Position numbers and translations under genes: made by a program. A DNA stretch of 64,000 nucleotides from RUG369 sp050949645. GTDB taxonomy: Bacteria; Planctomycetota; Planctomycetia; Pirellulales; Thermoguttaceae. The stretch is from the NCBI GenBank assembly GCA_050949645.1, contig JBMNGC010000001.1:2356001-2420000 (forward strand), in the 5' to 3' direction. Numbering within the stretch: position 1 is the first letter of the stretch; every line of letters begins with the position of its first letter. Shown piece by piece: positions 56,950 to 64,000 of this stretch. Under the pieces are notes generated by a model. The model did not search any database. It saw only the letters and a list, made by a program, of their open reading frames with translations, and had not been told where the DNA came from.

Positions 56950-59220
56950 ATGGCTTCGTTAGCAGACAGTCTGGTTTCGAGCGCAGAACGTGTCCTTTCG
57001 GTATACGCCCGCACCGATCTGTCGTCGAGACGCGCGTATTATCTCGGTCAGTCCTACTGGATCGTCAAAGATCCGGTCGGGCTAAAGTACTACCGTTTCC
57101 AGGACGAGGAATATTTCATTCTACAGAACCTCGACGGCACGAAGTCTCTTGAAGCGATTAAGGAGGAATTTGAAGCGGAATTTCCGCCGCAGAAGATCAC
57201 GCTCGAAGAGATCCAAAGCTTTGTCGGACAGCTTCATCAGTGCAGTCTGATCGTCGCGGGCGTTCCAGATCAGGGTCACGAGCTCCTCAAACGACGTAAG
57301 AAGCGACGCCGAAAGGAGGTACTCGGCGCCTGCTCCAATGTTCTTGCTATTCGCTTTAAAGGCGTCGACCCGAACAGATTCTTCGATATGGCGCTCCCCT
57401 ACGTGCGATGGATGTTTCATCCGTTCGTCCTGTGCTGCTGTCTCGCGCTGATGCTCTCCGCGTTGCTGCTCATCGGAATTGAATTCGACCATTTCCGCGC
57501 AAAACTGCCGGAGTTTAAGCAATTCTTCGGACCGGGCAACCTGGTGCTCTTGAGTATAACGCTCTTCTTTACGAAGGTTTTGCACGAGTTTGGGCACGGA
57601 TTTTCATGCAAGGTGCTAGGGGGTGAATGTCATGAACTAGGGGTCATGATTCTGGTCTTGACCCCGTGCCTATACTGCAACGTTTCGGACTCTTGGATGC
57701 TCCCGAACAAATGGAAGCGCGCGGGGATCGGGGTCGCGGGCGTTTTTGTGGAATGCACCCTGGCGGCGATCTGCACGTGGATATGGTGGTTCACGAACGA
57801 GAACATGCTTCATTACATATGTTTGAACATCATGTTCCTTTCGTCGGTGAGTACGATCGTCTTCAACATTAATCCGTTGTTGCGCTACGACGGCTACTAC
57901 ATTCTCTCAGATATTCTTGAGATTCCGAACCTTCGTCAGAAAGCGACGAAGGTCATGTCGCAGAAGGCTCAGGAATGGTTCTTGGGAATGGAGACGCAGG
58001 AAGACCCTTTCCTTCCTAAACGCAACCAGGTGTGGTTCGCGCTCTTTACGATCGCCTCGGTCACGTATCGATGGTTCGTCATGGCGTCGATTCTCTTCTT
58101 CATCTGGCGATTCTTTGATTCGTACGGACTCAAGGTCGTAGCGCAGTGCATTGCGGCGATGTCGCTCTTTGGGCTCGTCGGGATGCCGTTGTACAAGATC
58201 GGAAAATTTTTCTGGGTGCCGGGACGAATTTACAAAGTGAAAAAATCTCATTTTTATCCGTCGCTCGCGGGCGTTCTCGCGCTTTTCGCAGGCTTCTGCT
58301 TTATCCCCTTCCCCTATTCGATTTATGCGCCCGCCGTCCTCGAACTCCGATCGGACGACACGCTGACGGCGAATGTTCTTTCGCCGAAGTCGGGCGGAAT
58401 CTTGCAAGCAATCTACGTCTCTGAAGGGCAGCAAGTCAAAGCGGGCGACAAAATCGCGTTGCTTAAGAATCCGCAACTCGACATGCAGCTCATCGAGCTT
58501 TTAGGACAGGCGGCCGAGATCCGGGAAGAGATCGCCATGTGCCGACAGCTCGGCGCGCAGCAGGAAGCGGTCGCCAGGTTGCAGGAAAATCTGGCGCGTT
58601 ACGAAGGCCTCACGCTCTCGATTCTGGCGATGCAGGAAGAGCGCGAGCGTCTGATGTTGACCGCCCCGATCGACGGAACCATCGTCTCACCCTACTGGAG
58701 AGTCGACCGCGAAACGAAATATTCGGACGCCGCGTCCGCCGATCTACCAATGTGGGAAGGCACGCCGCTCCTTCAACGCAATCTCAACACGACGCTCGAG
58801 CCCGGCGTACAGATCTGTAGCGTTGGCGATCCGAAGAAACTCGAAGCGTTGATCGTTGTGGATCAGTCGAAAATCAACTTCATCATGCCTGACCAGACGG
58901 TGAAGATTAAGCTTAGAGAACGTCCGTTGGAGACGTACATCGCGACGGTCGCGTCGATCAACGACGTCGAGGGCACGACGATGGAGTCGATTCCATTTCA
59001 GCTCTCAGTCAAAGGCGGCGGAAGCGTCGCAACGGAAACTGTGGAAGGCGGACTTGAGCGTCCCCAGAGCGGCTCCTACCGAGTACGCGTCGATATCGAC
59101 AACGACGACGAATTCATGACCGTCGGCATGACCGCTAAATGCAAAATCAAAGTTGCGCCCCAGACGCTGTATCAGCGTTTCATGCGCCTCTGCCGCGAAG
59201 TCTTTAACTTCAAACTATGA
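56950..59220 (+). CDS. PqqD-like / M50-type zinc metalloprotease / HlyD-like fusion (cassette gene 3)
   Basis: 756 aa. Residues about 26-103 resemble the PqqD (RiPP recognition element) fold: YWIVKDPVGLKYYRF, LDGTKSLEAIKEEFEAEFP and ITLEEIQSFVGQLHQCSLIV. Several membrane helices follow. An M50/site-2-type zinc site is intact: H212, E213 and H216 in VLHEFGHGFSC, and a third ligand region NINPLLRYDGYYILSD (D314). The C-terminal third (about 460-750) is a HlyD/biotinyl-lipoyl part (SPKSGGILQAIYVSEGQQVKAGD and TAPIDGTIVSPY). It is therefore a membrane protease joined to an adaptor. A leader- or tail-recognising domain plus protease suggests processing and export of a peptide, but this is inference. 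Ends before a strong terminator. Confidence 0.88.
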   Translation: MASLADSLVSSAERVLSVYARTDLSSRRAYYLGQSYWIVKDPVGLKYYRFQDEEYFILQNLDGTKSLEAIKEEFEAEFPPQKITLEEIQSFVGQLHQCSLIVAGVPDQGHELLKRRKKRRRKEVLGACSNVLAIRFKGVDPNRFFDMALPYVRWMFHPFVLCCCLALMLSALLLIGIEFDHFRAKLPEFKQFFGPGNLVLLSITLFFTKVLHEFGHGFSCKVLGGECHELGVMILVLTPCLYCNVSDSWMLPNKWKRAGIGVAGVFVECTLAAICTWIWWFTNENMLHYICLNIMFLSSVSTIVFNINPLLRYDGYYILSDILEIPNLRQKATKVMSQKAQEWFLGMETQEDPFLPKRNQVWFALFTIASVTYRWFVMASILFFIWRFFDSYGLKVVAQCIAAMSLFGLVGMPLYKIGKFFWVPGRIYKVKKSHFYPSLAGVLALFAGFCFIPFPYSIYAPAVLELRSDDTLTANVLSPKSGGILQAIYVSEGQQVKAGDKIALLKNPQLDMQLIELLGQAAEIREEIAMCRQLGAQQEAVARLQENLARYEGLTLSILAMQEERERLMLTAPIDGTIVSPYWRVDRETKYSDAASADLPMWEGTPLLQRNLNTTLEPGVQICSVGDPKKLEALIVVDQSKINFIMPDQTVKIKLRERPLETYIATVASINDVEGTTMESIPFQLSVKGGGSVATETVEGGLERPQSGSYRVRVDIDNDDEFMTVGMTAKCKIKVAPQTLYQRFMRLCREVFNFKL

Positions 59221-59245
59221 CGCAACGTTAGGCCTTTCAAAAGAG

Positions 59246-59302
59246 GGGAACGCCGCGCTCCTGCGCGTCTGACGCAGAATCGCGGCGTTCCCTTCTTTTT
59301 TC
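59246..59302 (+). terminator. Rho-independent terminator after the HlyD/M50 cassette
   Basis: 12 bp perfect stem GGGAACGCCGCG/CGCGGCGTTCCC (59246-59257 and 59281-59292) with an inner hairpin CTGCG/CGCAG in the loop, followed by TTCTTTTTT. Confidence 0.88.
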
Positions 59303-59492
59303 ACAAAATTCTTGTGCGATATATCCCCTTATTGCAGGCTTGGGAGCGCGGCTACTATAGGAAATGTCAGGCGCCCTTTATTGACGCCACGCATTCAGAA
59401 AATACAATGGCGAAAATGTCGTTTCATTATTTCAAGGGCGTCGTGGTCCTCTACTGACGCCCTTTGCGAAAATGTTGACAATCTGTACCTGC

Positions 59493-59508
59493 GCGCCTTT
59501 GCGCCTCG
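59493..59508 (+). repeat. 16-mer shared upstream of both DUF1559 genes (copy 1)
   Basis: GCGCCTTTGCGCCTCG occurs here, 41 bp before the first DUF1559 start, and again at 61720-61735 before the second gene. It may be a shared regulatory site or a remnant of the duplication. Confidence 0.6.
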
Positions 59509-59549
59509 GTTTTTGATATAAGTTCATCAAAGAGACTTAGGAGATTTAC

Positions 59550-60677
59550 ATGTCTCGAGCCACCACTCTTCGCTCGGTCGGTCGTCGCGGCTTTACGCTC
59601 GTCGAACTGCTCGTCGTGATCGCCATCATCGGAATCCTGATTGGTCTTCTTCTGCCCGCTGTTCAGGCAGCGCGCGAGGCGGCGCGTCGCATGCAGTGCA
59701 CGAACAATCTCAAGCAGCTTTCGCTCGCCGTCCAGAACTACCACGACGTGAACGACGCGCTGCCAGCGGCGCGCGCCCTGCTCGGCGAAAGCGGTTTTCT
59801 TCACAACTGCAACGCTACCCCTGGTTGCGCCGCCGGTCCTTTTGGCACCGTCGTCTTCCTCCTGCCCTACATTGAGCAGAACGCCATCTACTCTGAGCTT
59901 CTCAGCTACGCTGCGAAGGACGCCGAACCGCACCTTACTCGTCCATGGTCTGACGCGAGCGACTTCCCCGTCCTCGGGACGACGATCGACGCCTTCTGCT
60001 GCCCCTCCGACGCGAACTCGAAATCGAAGTCGACTGACGGTCACCTCACGGGCCGCTTGAGCTACATGTCGAGCCGCGGCGACTCCATGTGGAACAACAA
60101 CCGTCGTCCGGCCGACGAAGACAACCCCGCCGCTAAGACCTCCGACCGCGGCGTCTTCCGCGTCGGCGAATTCATGAGCATGGCTTCCGTCACGGACGGG
60201 ACCTCCAATACGGTCGCTTTCTCCGAATGCTGCTCCGCCGCTCAGTCTGGCGGTCGCGAGGTCAAGGGTCAGCTCATCGCTGGTCTTTCCTCCATGTACG
60301 ACGGCAACTCTCGTCCCGGTCCGTGCCTCGCTCTTAAAAACGGCACGCAGCTCACTCAAGACGCGACGACCGCCGGATGGCGCGCACAGCGTTGGGCTGA
60401 CGGGCAGATCCTCCTGAGCGGCTTCAACACGGTTCTTCCCCCGAACTCGCCGAACTGTTCCTACGCCGGCGATAGCGGCTGGGGCGTCGGTTCCGTTCAG
60501 TCAAACCACTCCGGAGGCGTTAACGCGGCGTTCCTCGACGGTTCCGTTCACTTCATCTCCGAAACGATCGAATGCGGCGACGCGTACGCTGACGCCGTCG
60601 CTACCGGCAAATCCCCTTACGGCGTCTGGGGCGCTATGGGTTCCGCGCGTGGCGGCGAATCGAGCGTCTCGCTCTGA
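59550..60677 (+). CDS. DUF1559-domain protein with prepilin-type N-terminus (copy 1)
   Basis: 375 aa. The N-terminus has a type IV prepilin-like cleavage and methylation site: RRG|FTLVELLVVIAIIGILIGLLLPAVQAAREAARR with Gly14-Phe15 and Glu19. This is followed by the DUF1559 domain with MQCTNNLKQLSLAVQNYHDVNDALPAA, several Cys pairs, and the family end NHSGGVNAAFLDGSVHFISETI. DUF1559 proteins are highly expanded in Planctomycetota; function uncertain, probably envelope or pseudopilin-like structures. TTAGGAG precedes the ATG. A near-identical second copy lies at 61787-62913. Confidence 0.92.
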   Translation: MSRATTLRSVGRRGFTLVELLVVIAIIGILIGLLLPAVQAAREAARRMQCTNNLKQLSLAVQNYHDVNDALPAARALLGESGFLHNCNATPGCAAGPFGTVVFLLPYIEQNAIYSELLSYAAKDAEPHLTRPWSDASDFPVLGTTIDAFCCPSDANSKSKSTDGHLTGRLSYMSSRGDSMWNNNRRPADEDNPAAKTSDRGVFRVGEFMSMASVTDGTSNTVAFSECCSAAQSGGREVKGQLIAGLSSMYDGNSRPGPCLALKNGTQLTQDATTAGWRAQRWADGQILLSGFNTVLPPNSPNCSYAGDSGWGVGSVQSNHSGGVNAAFLDGSVHFISETIECGDAYADAVATGKSPYGVWGAMGSARGGESSVSL

Positions 60678-60724
60678 GCGCGCTTGAATCACGCGCGTCC
60701 TTTGCGCGTCCGCACGGTTCTTGG

Positions 60725-60752
60725 AAGCGCCGGAGAAATTCGGCGCTTTTCG
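60725..60752 (+). terminator. Rho-independent terminator after DUF1559 copy 1
   Basis: Stem AAGCGCCG/CGGCGCTT (60725-60732 and 60741-60748) followed by TT. A closely similar hairpin follows the second copy (62958-62987). Confidence 0.78.
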
Positions 60753-60884
60753 ACATAAGTCTGACAGTTGCAGCGCGGCTGCGGCTGTCGTCTTTTATTT
60801 TCATCTGCATCGTTGAACGCGCCGCCCCAGCCTCTTGCAGCGTCGGCGTTTTCGGCTTAACCTCCTGAATCCGGAAATCTTCTC

Positions 60885-61376
60885 ATGAAATTTAAACTCT
60901 ACTCCCTCGTCGCGATTCTGTCCCTTTGCGCGATCGTCTGCGGTTGCAACAAGGGTCCCAAAAAGCCCGCCGATCTCCCAACTCTCTATCCGACGACCGC
61001 CGTCGTGACCTATGACAACGGAACGCCCGTCGCCGGCGCGACAGTGACGCTCCTCGCCGAACAGTCAGGCGGACGACACTGGAACCTCACCGGCGTTACC
61101 GACGCATCCGGCTCCTTCACCTTCAAGACCGACGGTAACTGGGACGGCGCGCCTGCCGGAACCTACAACGTGATCGTCGTTAAGGAAATCTCCGACGTCG
61201 AAGACCCCACGGAAGTTGGCGGAAGCGTGACGGTCAAAGGTATCACGCGATACGTCGACCAGAAATACGGCAACCCAAGGACCTCCGGCATAACCGTCGA
61301 AGTGACCGAAGGCACGAACAACCTTGAAATCAAGGTTGGAGAAGAAATCGAAGAAGACGTCCCCGTTAGCGCCTGA
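60885..61376 (+). CDS. Small lipoprotein with carboxypeptidase-regulatory-like fold
   Basis: 163 aa. The signal peptide ends in IVCGC (C21), so it is a predicted lipoprotein. The mature part resembles a small Ig-like carboxypeptidase-regulatory domain, common in Planctomycetota: VVTYDNGTPVAGATVTLL, TGVTDASGSFTFKTDG and GAPAGTYNVIVV. Such domains are structural or carbohydrate-binding; no enzyme residues are expected. It sits between the two DUF1559 copies, a frequent arrangement in this phylum, and may act with them. Followed by a terminator (61431-61470). Confidence 0.85.
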   Translation: MKFKLYSLVAILSLCAIVCGCNKGPKKPADLPTLYPTTAVVTYDNGTPVAGATVTLLAEQSGGRHWNLTGVTDASGSFTFKTDGNWDGAPAGTYNVIVVKEISDVEDPTEVGGSVTVKGITRYVDQKYGNPRTSGITVEVTEGTNNLEIKVGEEIEEDVPVSA

Positions 61377-61430
61377 CCCCGACGTCTCGCGTGCAACGCG
61401 TCGACTATCCTTCAAACGGTTGCAAAAATT

Positions 61431-61470
61431 AAAAAAGATCGATACGGAGTTCTCCGCGTCGATCTTTTTT
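61431..61470 (+). terminator. Rho-independent terminator after the small lipoprotein gene
   Basis: A-run, GATCGATACGGAG paired imperfectly with CTCCGCGTCGATC, then TTTTTT. It is nearly the same as the terminator at 63044-63084. Confidence 0.85.
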
Positions 61471-61586
61471 ATTGCGCGCGTGAGATTACAAAGTCACGAC
61501 GGACCCTGAATATACGGATGAAATGAAGTAAGTTAACGTGTGCGGGGACGACCGGAACGACTACTAGAAACTATCAGCAAATTATG

Positions 61587-61615
61587 TTGACATAAGCGCA
61601 GCCAGAAACTAAAAT
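61587..61615 (+). promoter_or_regulatory. sigma70-type promoter for the second DUF1559 gene
   Basis: Perfect TTGACA (61587-61592), exactly 17 bp, TAAAAT (61610-61615). About 170 bp upstream of the start codon. Confidence 0.6.
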
Positions 61616-61719
61616 GACGGTAGTACAGTTTTGATTTAAAGAGCGCTAGTGTTTGACTGGCAACGTCGTCGCAGTCGTTTGCCGTTGCGTTTTACGTAAT
61701 ATTGTCGATTTGGATTGGA

Positions 61720-61735
61720 GCGCCTTTGCGCCTCG
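61720..61735 (+). repeat. 16-mer shared upstream of both DUF1559 genes (copy 2)
   Basis: Same GCGCCTTTGCGCCTCG as at 59493-59508, here 51 bp before the start codon. Confidence 0.6.
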
Positions 61736-61786
61736 ATTCTAGTCGGGATTTATATCTGCTGTATTTTTATTTAATGGAGGTCTGTT

Positions 61787-62913
61787 ATGACTCAGTTCGC
61801 CTCTCTCCGCCCTGCTCGGCGACGCGGCTTCACGCTCGTCGAATTGCTCGTTGTCATCGCCATCATCGGAATCCTATTGGTCTTCTTCTGCCAGCCGTTC
61901 AGGCGGCGCGCGAGGCGGCGCGTCGAATGCAGTGCACGAACAATCTCAAGCAGCTTTCGCTCGCCGTACAAAACTATCACGACGTGAACGACGCTCTACC
62001 GGCGGCTCGCGCCCTGCTCGGCGAAAGCGGTCACCTTCACAACTGCAACGCTACTCCTGGTTGCGCCGCCGGTCCTTTCGGAACCGTTATCTTCCTGATG
62101 CCTTTCATCGAACAGAACGCCGTCTACACGACGATGCTCAGTTATACGGCGGCAGACGCCGACCCGCACCTCGCACATCCGTGGACTGACGCCTCGCTCT
62201 TCCCCGTCATGGGGACGACGATCGACGCCTTCTGCTGCCCCTCCGACGCGAACTCAAAACAGAAGTCGACTGACGGTCACCTCACGGGCCGCTTGAGCTA
62301 CATGTCGAGCCGCGGCGACTCCATGTGGAACAACAACCGTCGTCCGGTCGACGAAGACAACCCCGCCGCTAAGACCTCCGACCGCGGCGTCTTCCGCGTC
62401 GGCGAATTCATGAGCATGGCTTCCGTCACGGACGGAACTTCCAACACGGTCGCCTTCTCCGAATGCTGCTCCGCCGCTCAATCTGGCGGTCGCGACGTGA
62501 AGGGCCAACTCGTCGCCGGTCTTTCCTCCATGTACGACGACAACTCCTTCCCCGGTCCGTGTCTCGCTCTGAAAAACGGGACGCAGCTCACTCAGGACGC
62601 GACGACCGCATCCTGGCGCGCCCAGCGTTGGGCCGACGGACAGATGCTCGTGAGCGGCTTCAACACGGTTCTTCCCCCGAACTCGCCGAACTGTTCCTAC
62701 GCCGGCGATAACGTCTGGGGCGTCGGTTCCGCTCAGTCGAACCACTCCGGAGGCGTTAACGCGGCGTTCCTTGACGGTTCCGTTCACTTCATCTCCGAAA
62801 CGATCGACTGCGGCGACGCGTACGCTCACGCCGTGACCACCGGAAAATCCCCCTACGGAGTCTGGGGCGCTATGGGTTCCGCGCGTGGCGGCGAATCGAG
62901 CGTCTCGCTCTGA
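61787..62913 (+). pseudogene. DUF1559-domain gene with prepilin-type N-terminus, frameshifted (copy 2)
   Basis: The start MTQFASLRPARRRGFTLVEL and prepilin site are intact, but compared with copy 1 a single G is missing between 61875 and 61876 (CCTGATTGG in copy 1 is CCTATTGG here). In the original frame translation stops at about 61987. After a shift of one base the remaining DUF1559 domain is intact to the stop at 62913 and nearly identical to copy 1. So the product is either lost, a pseudogene, a sequencing or assembly error, or an unusual frameshift site. The sequence around it is not a homopolymer slippage site. Confidence 0.85.
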
Positions 62914-62957
62914 GCGCGCTTGAATCACGCCTTATTCGCATCATCACTCAACCCTAT

Positions 62958-62987
62958 AAGCGCCGAAGAAAATCGGCGCTTTTTTTG
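62958..62987 (+). terminator. Rho-independent terminator after DUF1559 copy 2
   Basis: Stem AAGCGCCG/CGGCGCTT (62958-62965 and 62974-62981) followed by TTTTTT; same stem as after copy 1. Confidence 0.85.
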
Positions 62988-63043
62988 TAGAGCGGCACGT
63001 CGGCAGTATAGCGGTCGGCGGCAACATACGCCGGTAAGAAGAT

Positions 63044-63084
63044 AAAAAAAGATCGATACGGAAGCTCCGCATCGATCTTTTTTT
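63044..63084 (-). terminator. Bidirectional terminator, mainly for the leftward ccsA-like gene
   Basis: A-run, GATCGATACGGA paired with TCCGCATCGATC (one mismatch), then TTTTTTT. Both strands have T-runs, and it stands between the convergent DUF1559 copy 2 and the ccsA-like gene. It shares most of its sequence with the terminator at 61431-61470. Confidence 0.82.
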
Positions 63085-63105
63085 ATTGCCGCGCGAACGC
63101 GAGCG

Positions 63106-64000
63106 TTATTTGAGAGTTTCGCGCGCTCGTCTCCGCGCCTTCAGGATCGTTCGCTGGAAACTGTACCGAACGGCGGCGGCGAGCGCCCAGAGGATATTGG
63201 CCGCAAAGAGCGCGTAGAGGACGGCGACCTTGTTGGACTCGCCTCCCGTATAGGCGTGGCGACCGCCGCCGCCCATGACGAAGCTCAGACCGTACCACGT
63301 CATGATGATCGCGAGCGCTCCGAACGTCGCGCCGAACGAAAGGACAAAGCGATTGCGACCGCTGAGGCGATTCGCATGGAGCACGACGAGGTAAACGAGC
63401 AACGTCACGAGCGCCCAGACCTCCTTGGGGTCCCAGCTCCAAAATCGTCCCCAGCTGAAGTCGGCCCAACGCGCTCCGAGGATGATACCCGCCGTCAGGA
63501 AGAGGACAGCGCTCCTGATCATCATCGCGATCACGGGCGTAACGCGAACGCAATATTCCGGGTCGAGCTTCCTGCATTCCGGGTCGCTGGCGTAGCGTCC
63601 GAAGATATAATATGCAAGAGACGTGAGCGAAACGACCCACGCGATCGCTCCGAGCGCGTAGCTGATGATGATGGCGACGACGTGAATCGTGAGCCAGAAG
63701 TTGCTCCGCAGGACGGCGACGAGGGGTCGAATATGCGGGTTAAACTCAGAGGAGTTGAAGTACGCTGCGGCGGCGACAAGCGCGGCGACCACGGCGCTCG
63801 CGGTCAGGAACGCGCGACGTTCCGCAACTTGCGCAAAGAGTGCCGCGCCAACGCCGCCCCCCTCCTTCACGACGACGTCGTCGCGACGGCAGAGCGTTCG
63901 CGGCATAAGAAGCAGCGCGACGAGCGCCGCGATAAAACGAGGCGCAAGCCACACGATAAAGAGAAACGTCGCGAGGACGGCAAAGGCGTCCAAGAAACCC
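63106..64000 (-). CDS. CcsA/ResC-type cytochrome c assembly protein (N-terminus off the right edge)
   Basis: C-terminal part of a polytopic membrane protein of the CcsA/CcmC family, which handles haem for cytochrome c maturation. At least 298 residues are in the window, with several hydrophobic helices. The WWD-type haem-handling motif is present as WGRFWSWDPKEVWALVTLL, with flanking TM helices and His residues (IHVVAIIISYALG, VLHANRL). The open frame runs unbroken to the right edge, so the true start lies outside. In Planctomycetota this domain is often fused to a ResB part, which cannot be tested here. Ends at a terminator (63044-63084). Confidence 0.88.
   Translation of the reverse strand, partial: GFLDAFAVLATFLFIVWLAPRFIAALVALLLMPRTLCRRDDVVVKEGGGVGAALFAQVAERRAFLTASAVVAALVAAAAYFNSSEFNPHIRPLVAVLRSNFWLTIHVVAIIISYALGAIAWVVSLTSLAYYIFGRYASDPECRKLDPEYCVRVTPVIAMMIRSAVLFLTAGIILGARWADFSWGRFWSWDPKEVWALVTLLVYLVVLHANRLSGRNRFVLSFGATFGALAIIMTWYGLSFVMGGGGRHAYTGGESNKVAVLYALFAANILWALAAAVRYSFQRTILKARRRARETLK

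Larger units (their letters stand above)
59221..59549. other. Region between the cassette and the first DUF1559 gene
   Basis: About 330 bp holding the cassette terminator (59246-59302), a TTGACA hexamer at 59475-59480 without a matching -10, and a 16-mer (59493-59508) that recurs upstream of the second DUF1559 gene. No other gene is supported. Confidence 0.45.
61377..61786. other. Region between the lipoprotein gene and the second DUF1559 gene
   Basis: About 410 bp with a terminator (61431-61470), a near-consensus promoter (61587-61615) and the 16-mer shared with copy 1 (61720-61735). No independent gene is supported. Confidence 0.5.

Noticed and set aside
59475..59503. Promoter at TTGACA (59475) before DUF1559 copy 1
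   Set aside because: A perfect -35 is present, but nothing like a -10 lies 16-18 bp downstream.
61702..61786. An upstream start for the shifted DUF1559 frame (61702)
   Set aside because: It is just the accidental extension of the frame that becomes coding after the deletion; the real start is the ATG at 61787 with a prepilin N-terminus matching copy 1.

Overview
The window looks like a chromosomal segment of a Planctomycetota bacterium, probably Pirellulales-like. This is inferred from gene content, not from a marker search. The pointers are two DUF1559 proteins with prepilin-type N-termini, a secreted DUF1080 (3-keto-disaccharide hydrolase) protein, Tat-exported sugar-isomerase-like and GH78-like proteins, several Lys/Glu- or Gly-rich secreted proteins, a large UvrA paralogue, a Hanks-type kinase, and a three-gene GAF/HlyD/PqqD-M50-HlyD membrane cassette. 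No phage, insertion sequence, CRISPR array or rRNA was seen. One tRNA (Cys) is present. Many promoters fit the ordinary -35/-10 pattern with 16-17 bp spacing, and most terminators are perfect hairpins followed by T-runs.

Layout. 1-2.8 kb: ftsH (minus, runs off the left edge), divergent from a UvrA-family gene (3.3-6.5 kb). 6.7-8.5 kb: ilvN and ilvC. 8.6-12.2 kb: ruvX, a TPR lipoprotein, an acidic membrane protein and scpB. 12.3-15 kb (minus): a kinase with a degenerate receiver domain, then a Tat-exported sugar isomerase-like protein. 15.4-21.5 kb (plus): a repeat lipoprotein, an LRR lipoprotein, a DUF1080 protein, hemC and transketolase. A roughly 1 kb AT-rich gap then leads into dnaG and a primary-type sigma factor (22.5-26.8 kb). 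26.9-32.3 kb (minus): mtaB, a xylose-isomerase-like protein, a TatD hydrolase and an HtrA protease. 32.8-37.9 kb (plus): a Ser/Gly-rich secreted protein, a metal-type solute-binding protein, a helical hypothetical protein, larB and tcdA. 37.9-44.4 kb (minus): an FHA-like protein, a GH78-like rhamnosidase, a Gly-rich secreted protein, a CYTH protein and pheS. 44.8-51.5 kb (plus): clpB, a secreted FAD oxidoreductase with a C-terminal discoidin-like domain, a small membrane protein and scpA. 51.5-53.1 kb (minus): TerD, tRNA-Cys and coaD. 53.5-59.2 kb (plus): the GAF-HlyD / HlyD / PqqD-M50-HlyD cassette. 59.5-62.9 kb: two near-identical DUF1559 genes flanking a small lipoprotein; the second copy carries a one-base frameshift. 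63.1 kb to the end: a CcsA/ResC-type cytochrome c assembly protein (minus, runs off the right edge).

Housekeeping functions (primase, sigma factor, chromosome segregation, branched-chain amino acid and haem synthesis, CoA, tRNA modification) are interleaved with secreted and envelope proteins. The least explained unit is the 53.5-59.2 kb cassette. Three consecutive proteins each carry an adaptor-like (HlyD/biotinyl-lipoyl) part, one with a cytosolic GAF sensor and one with a PqqD-like domain and an intact HEFGH zinc-protease site, and no ABC or RND pump lies beside them. Other points worth attention are the W-to-S substitution in the -10 melting element of the sigma factor, the pseudo-receiver on the kinase, and the duplicated DUF1559 units with a frameshift and signs of gene conversion.
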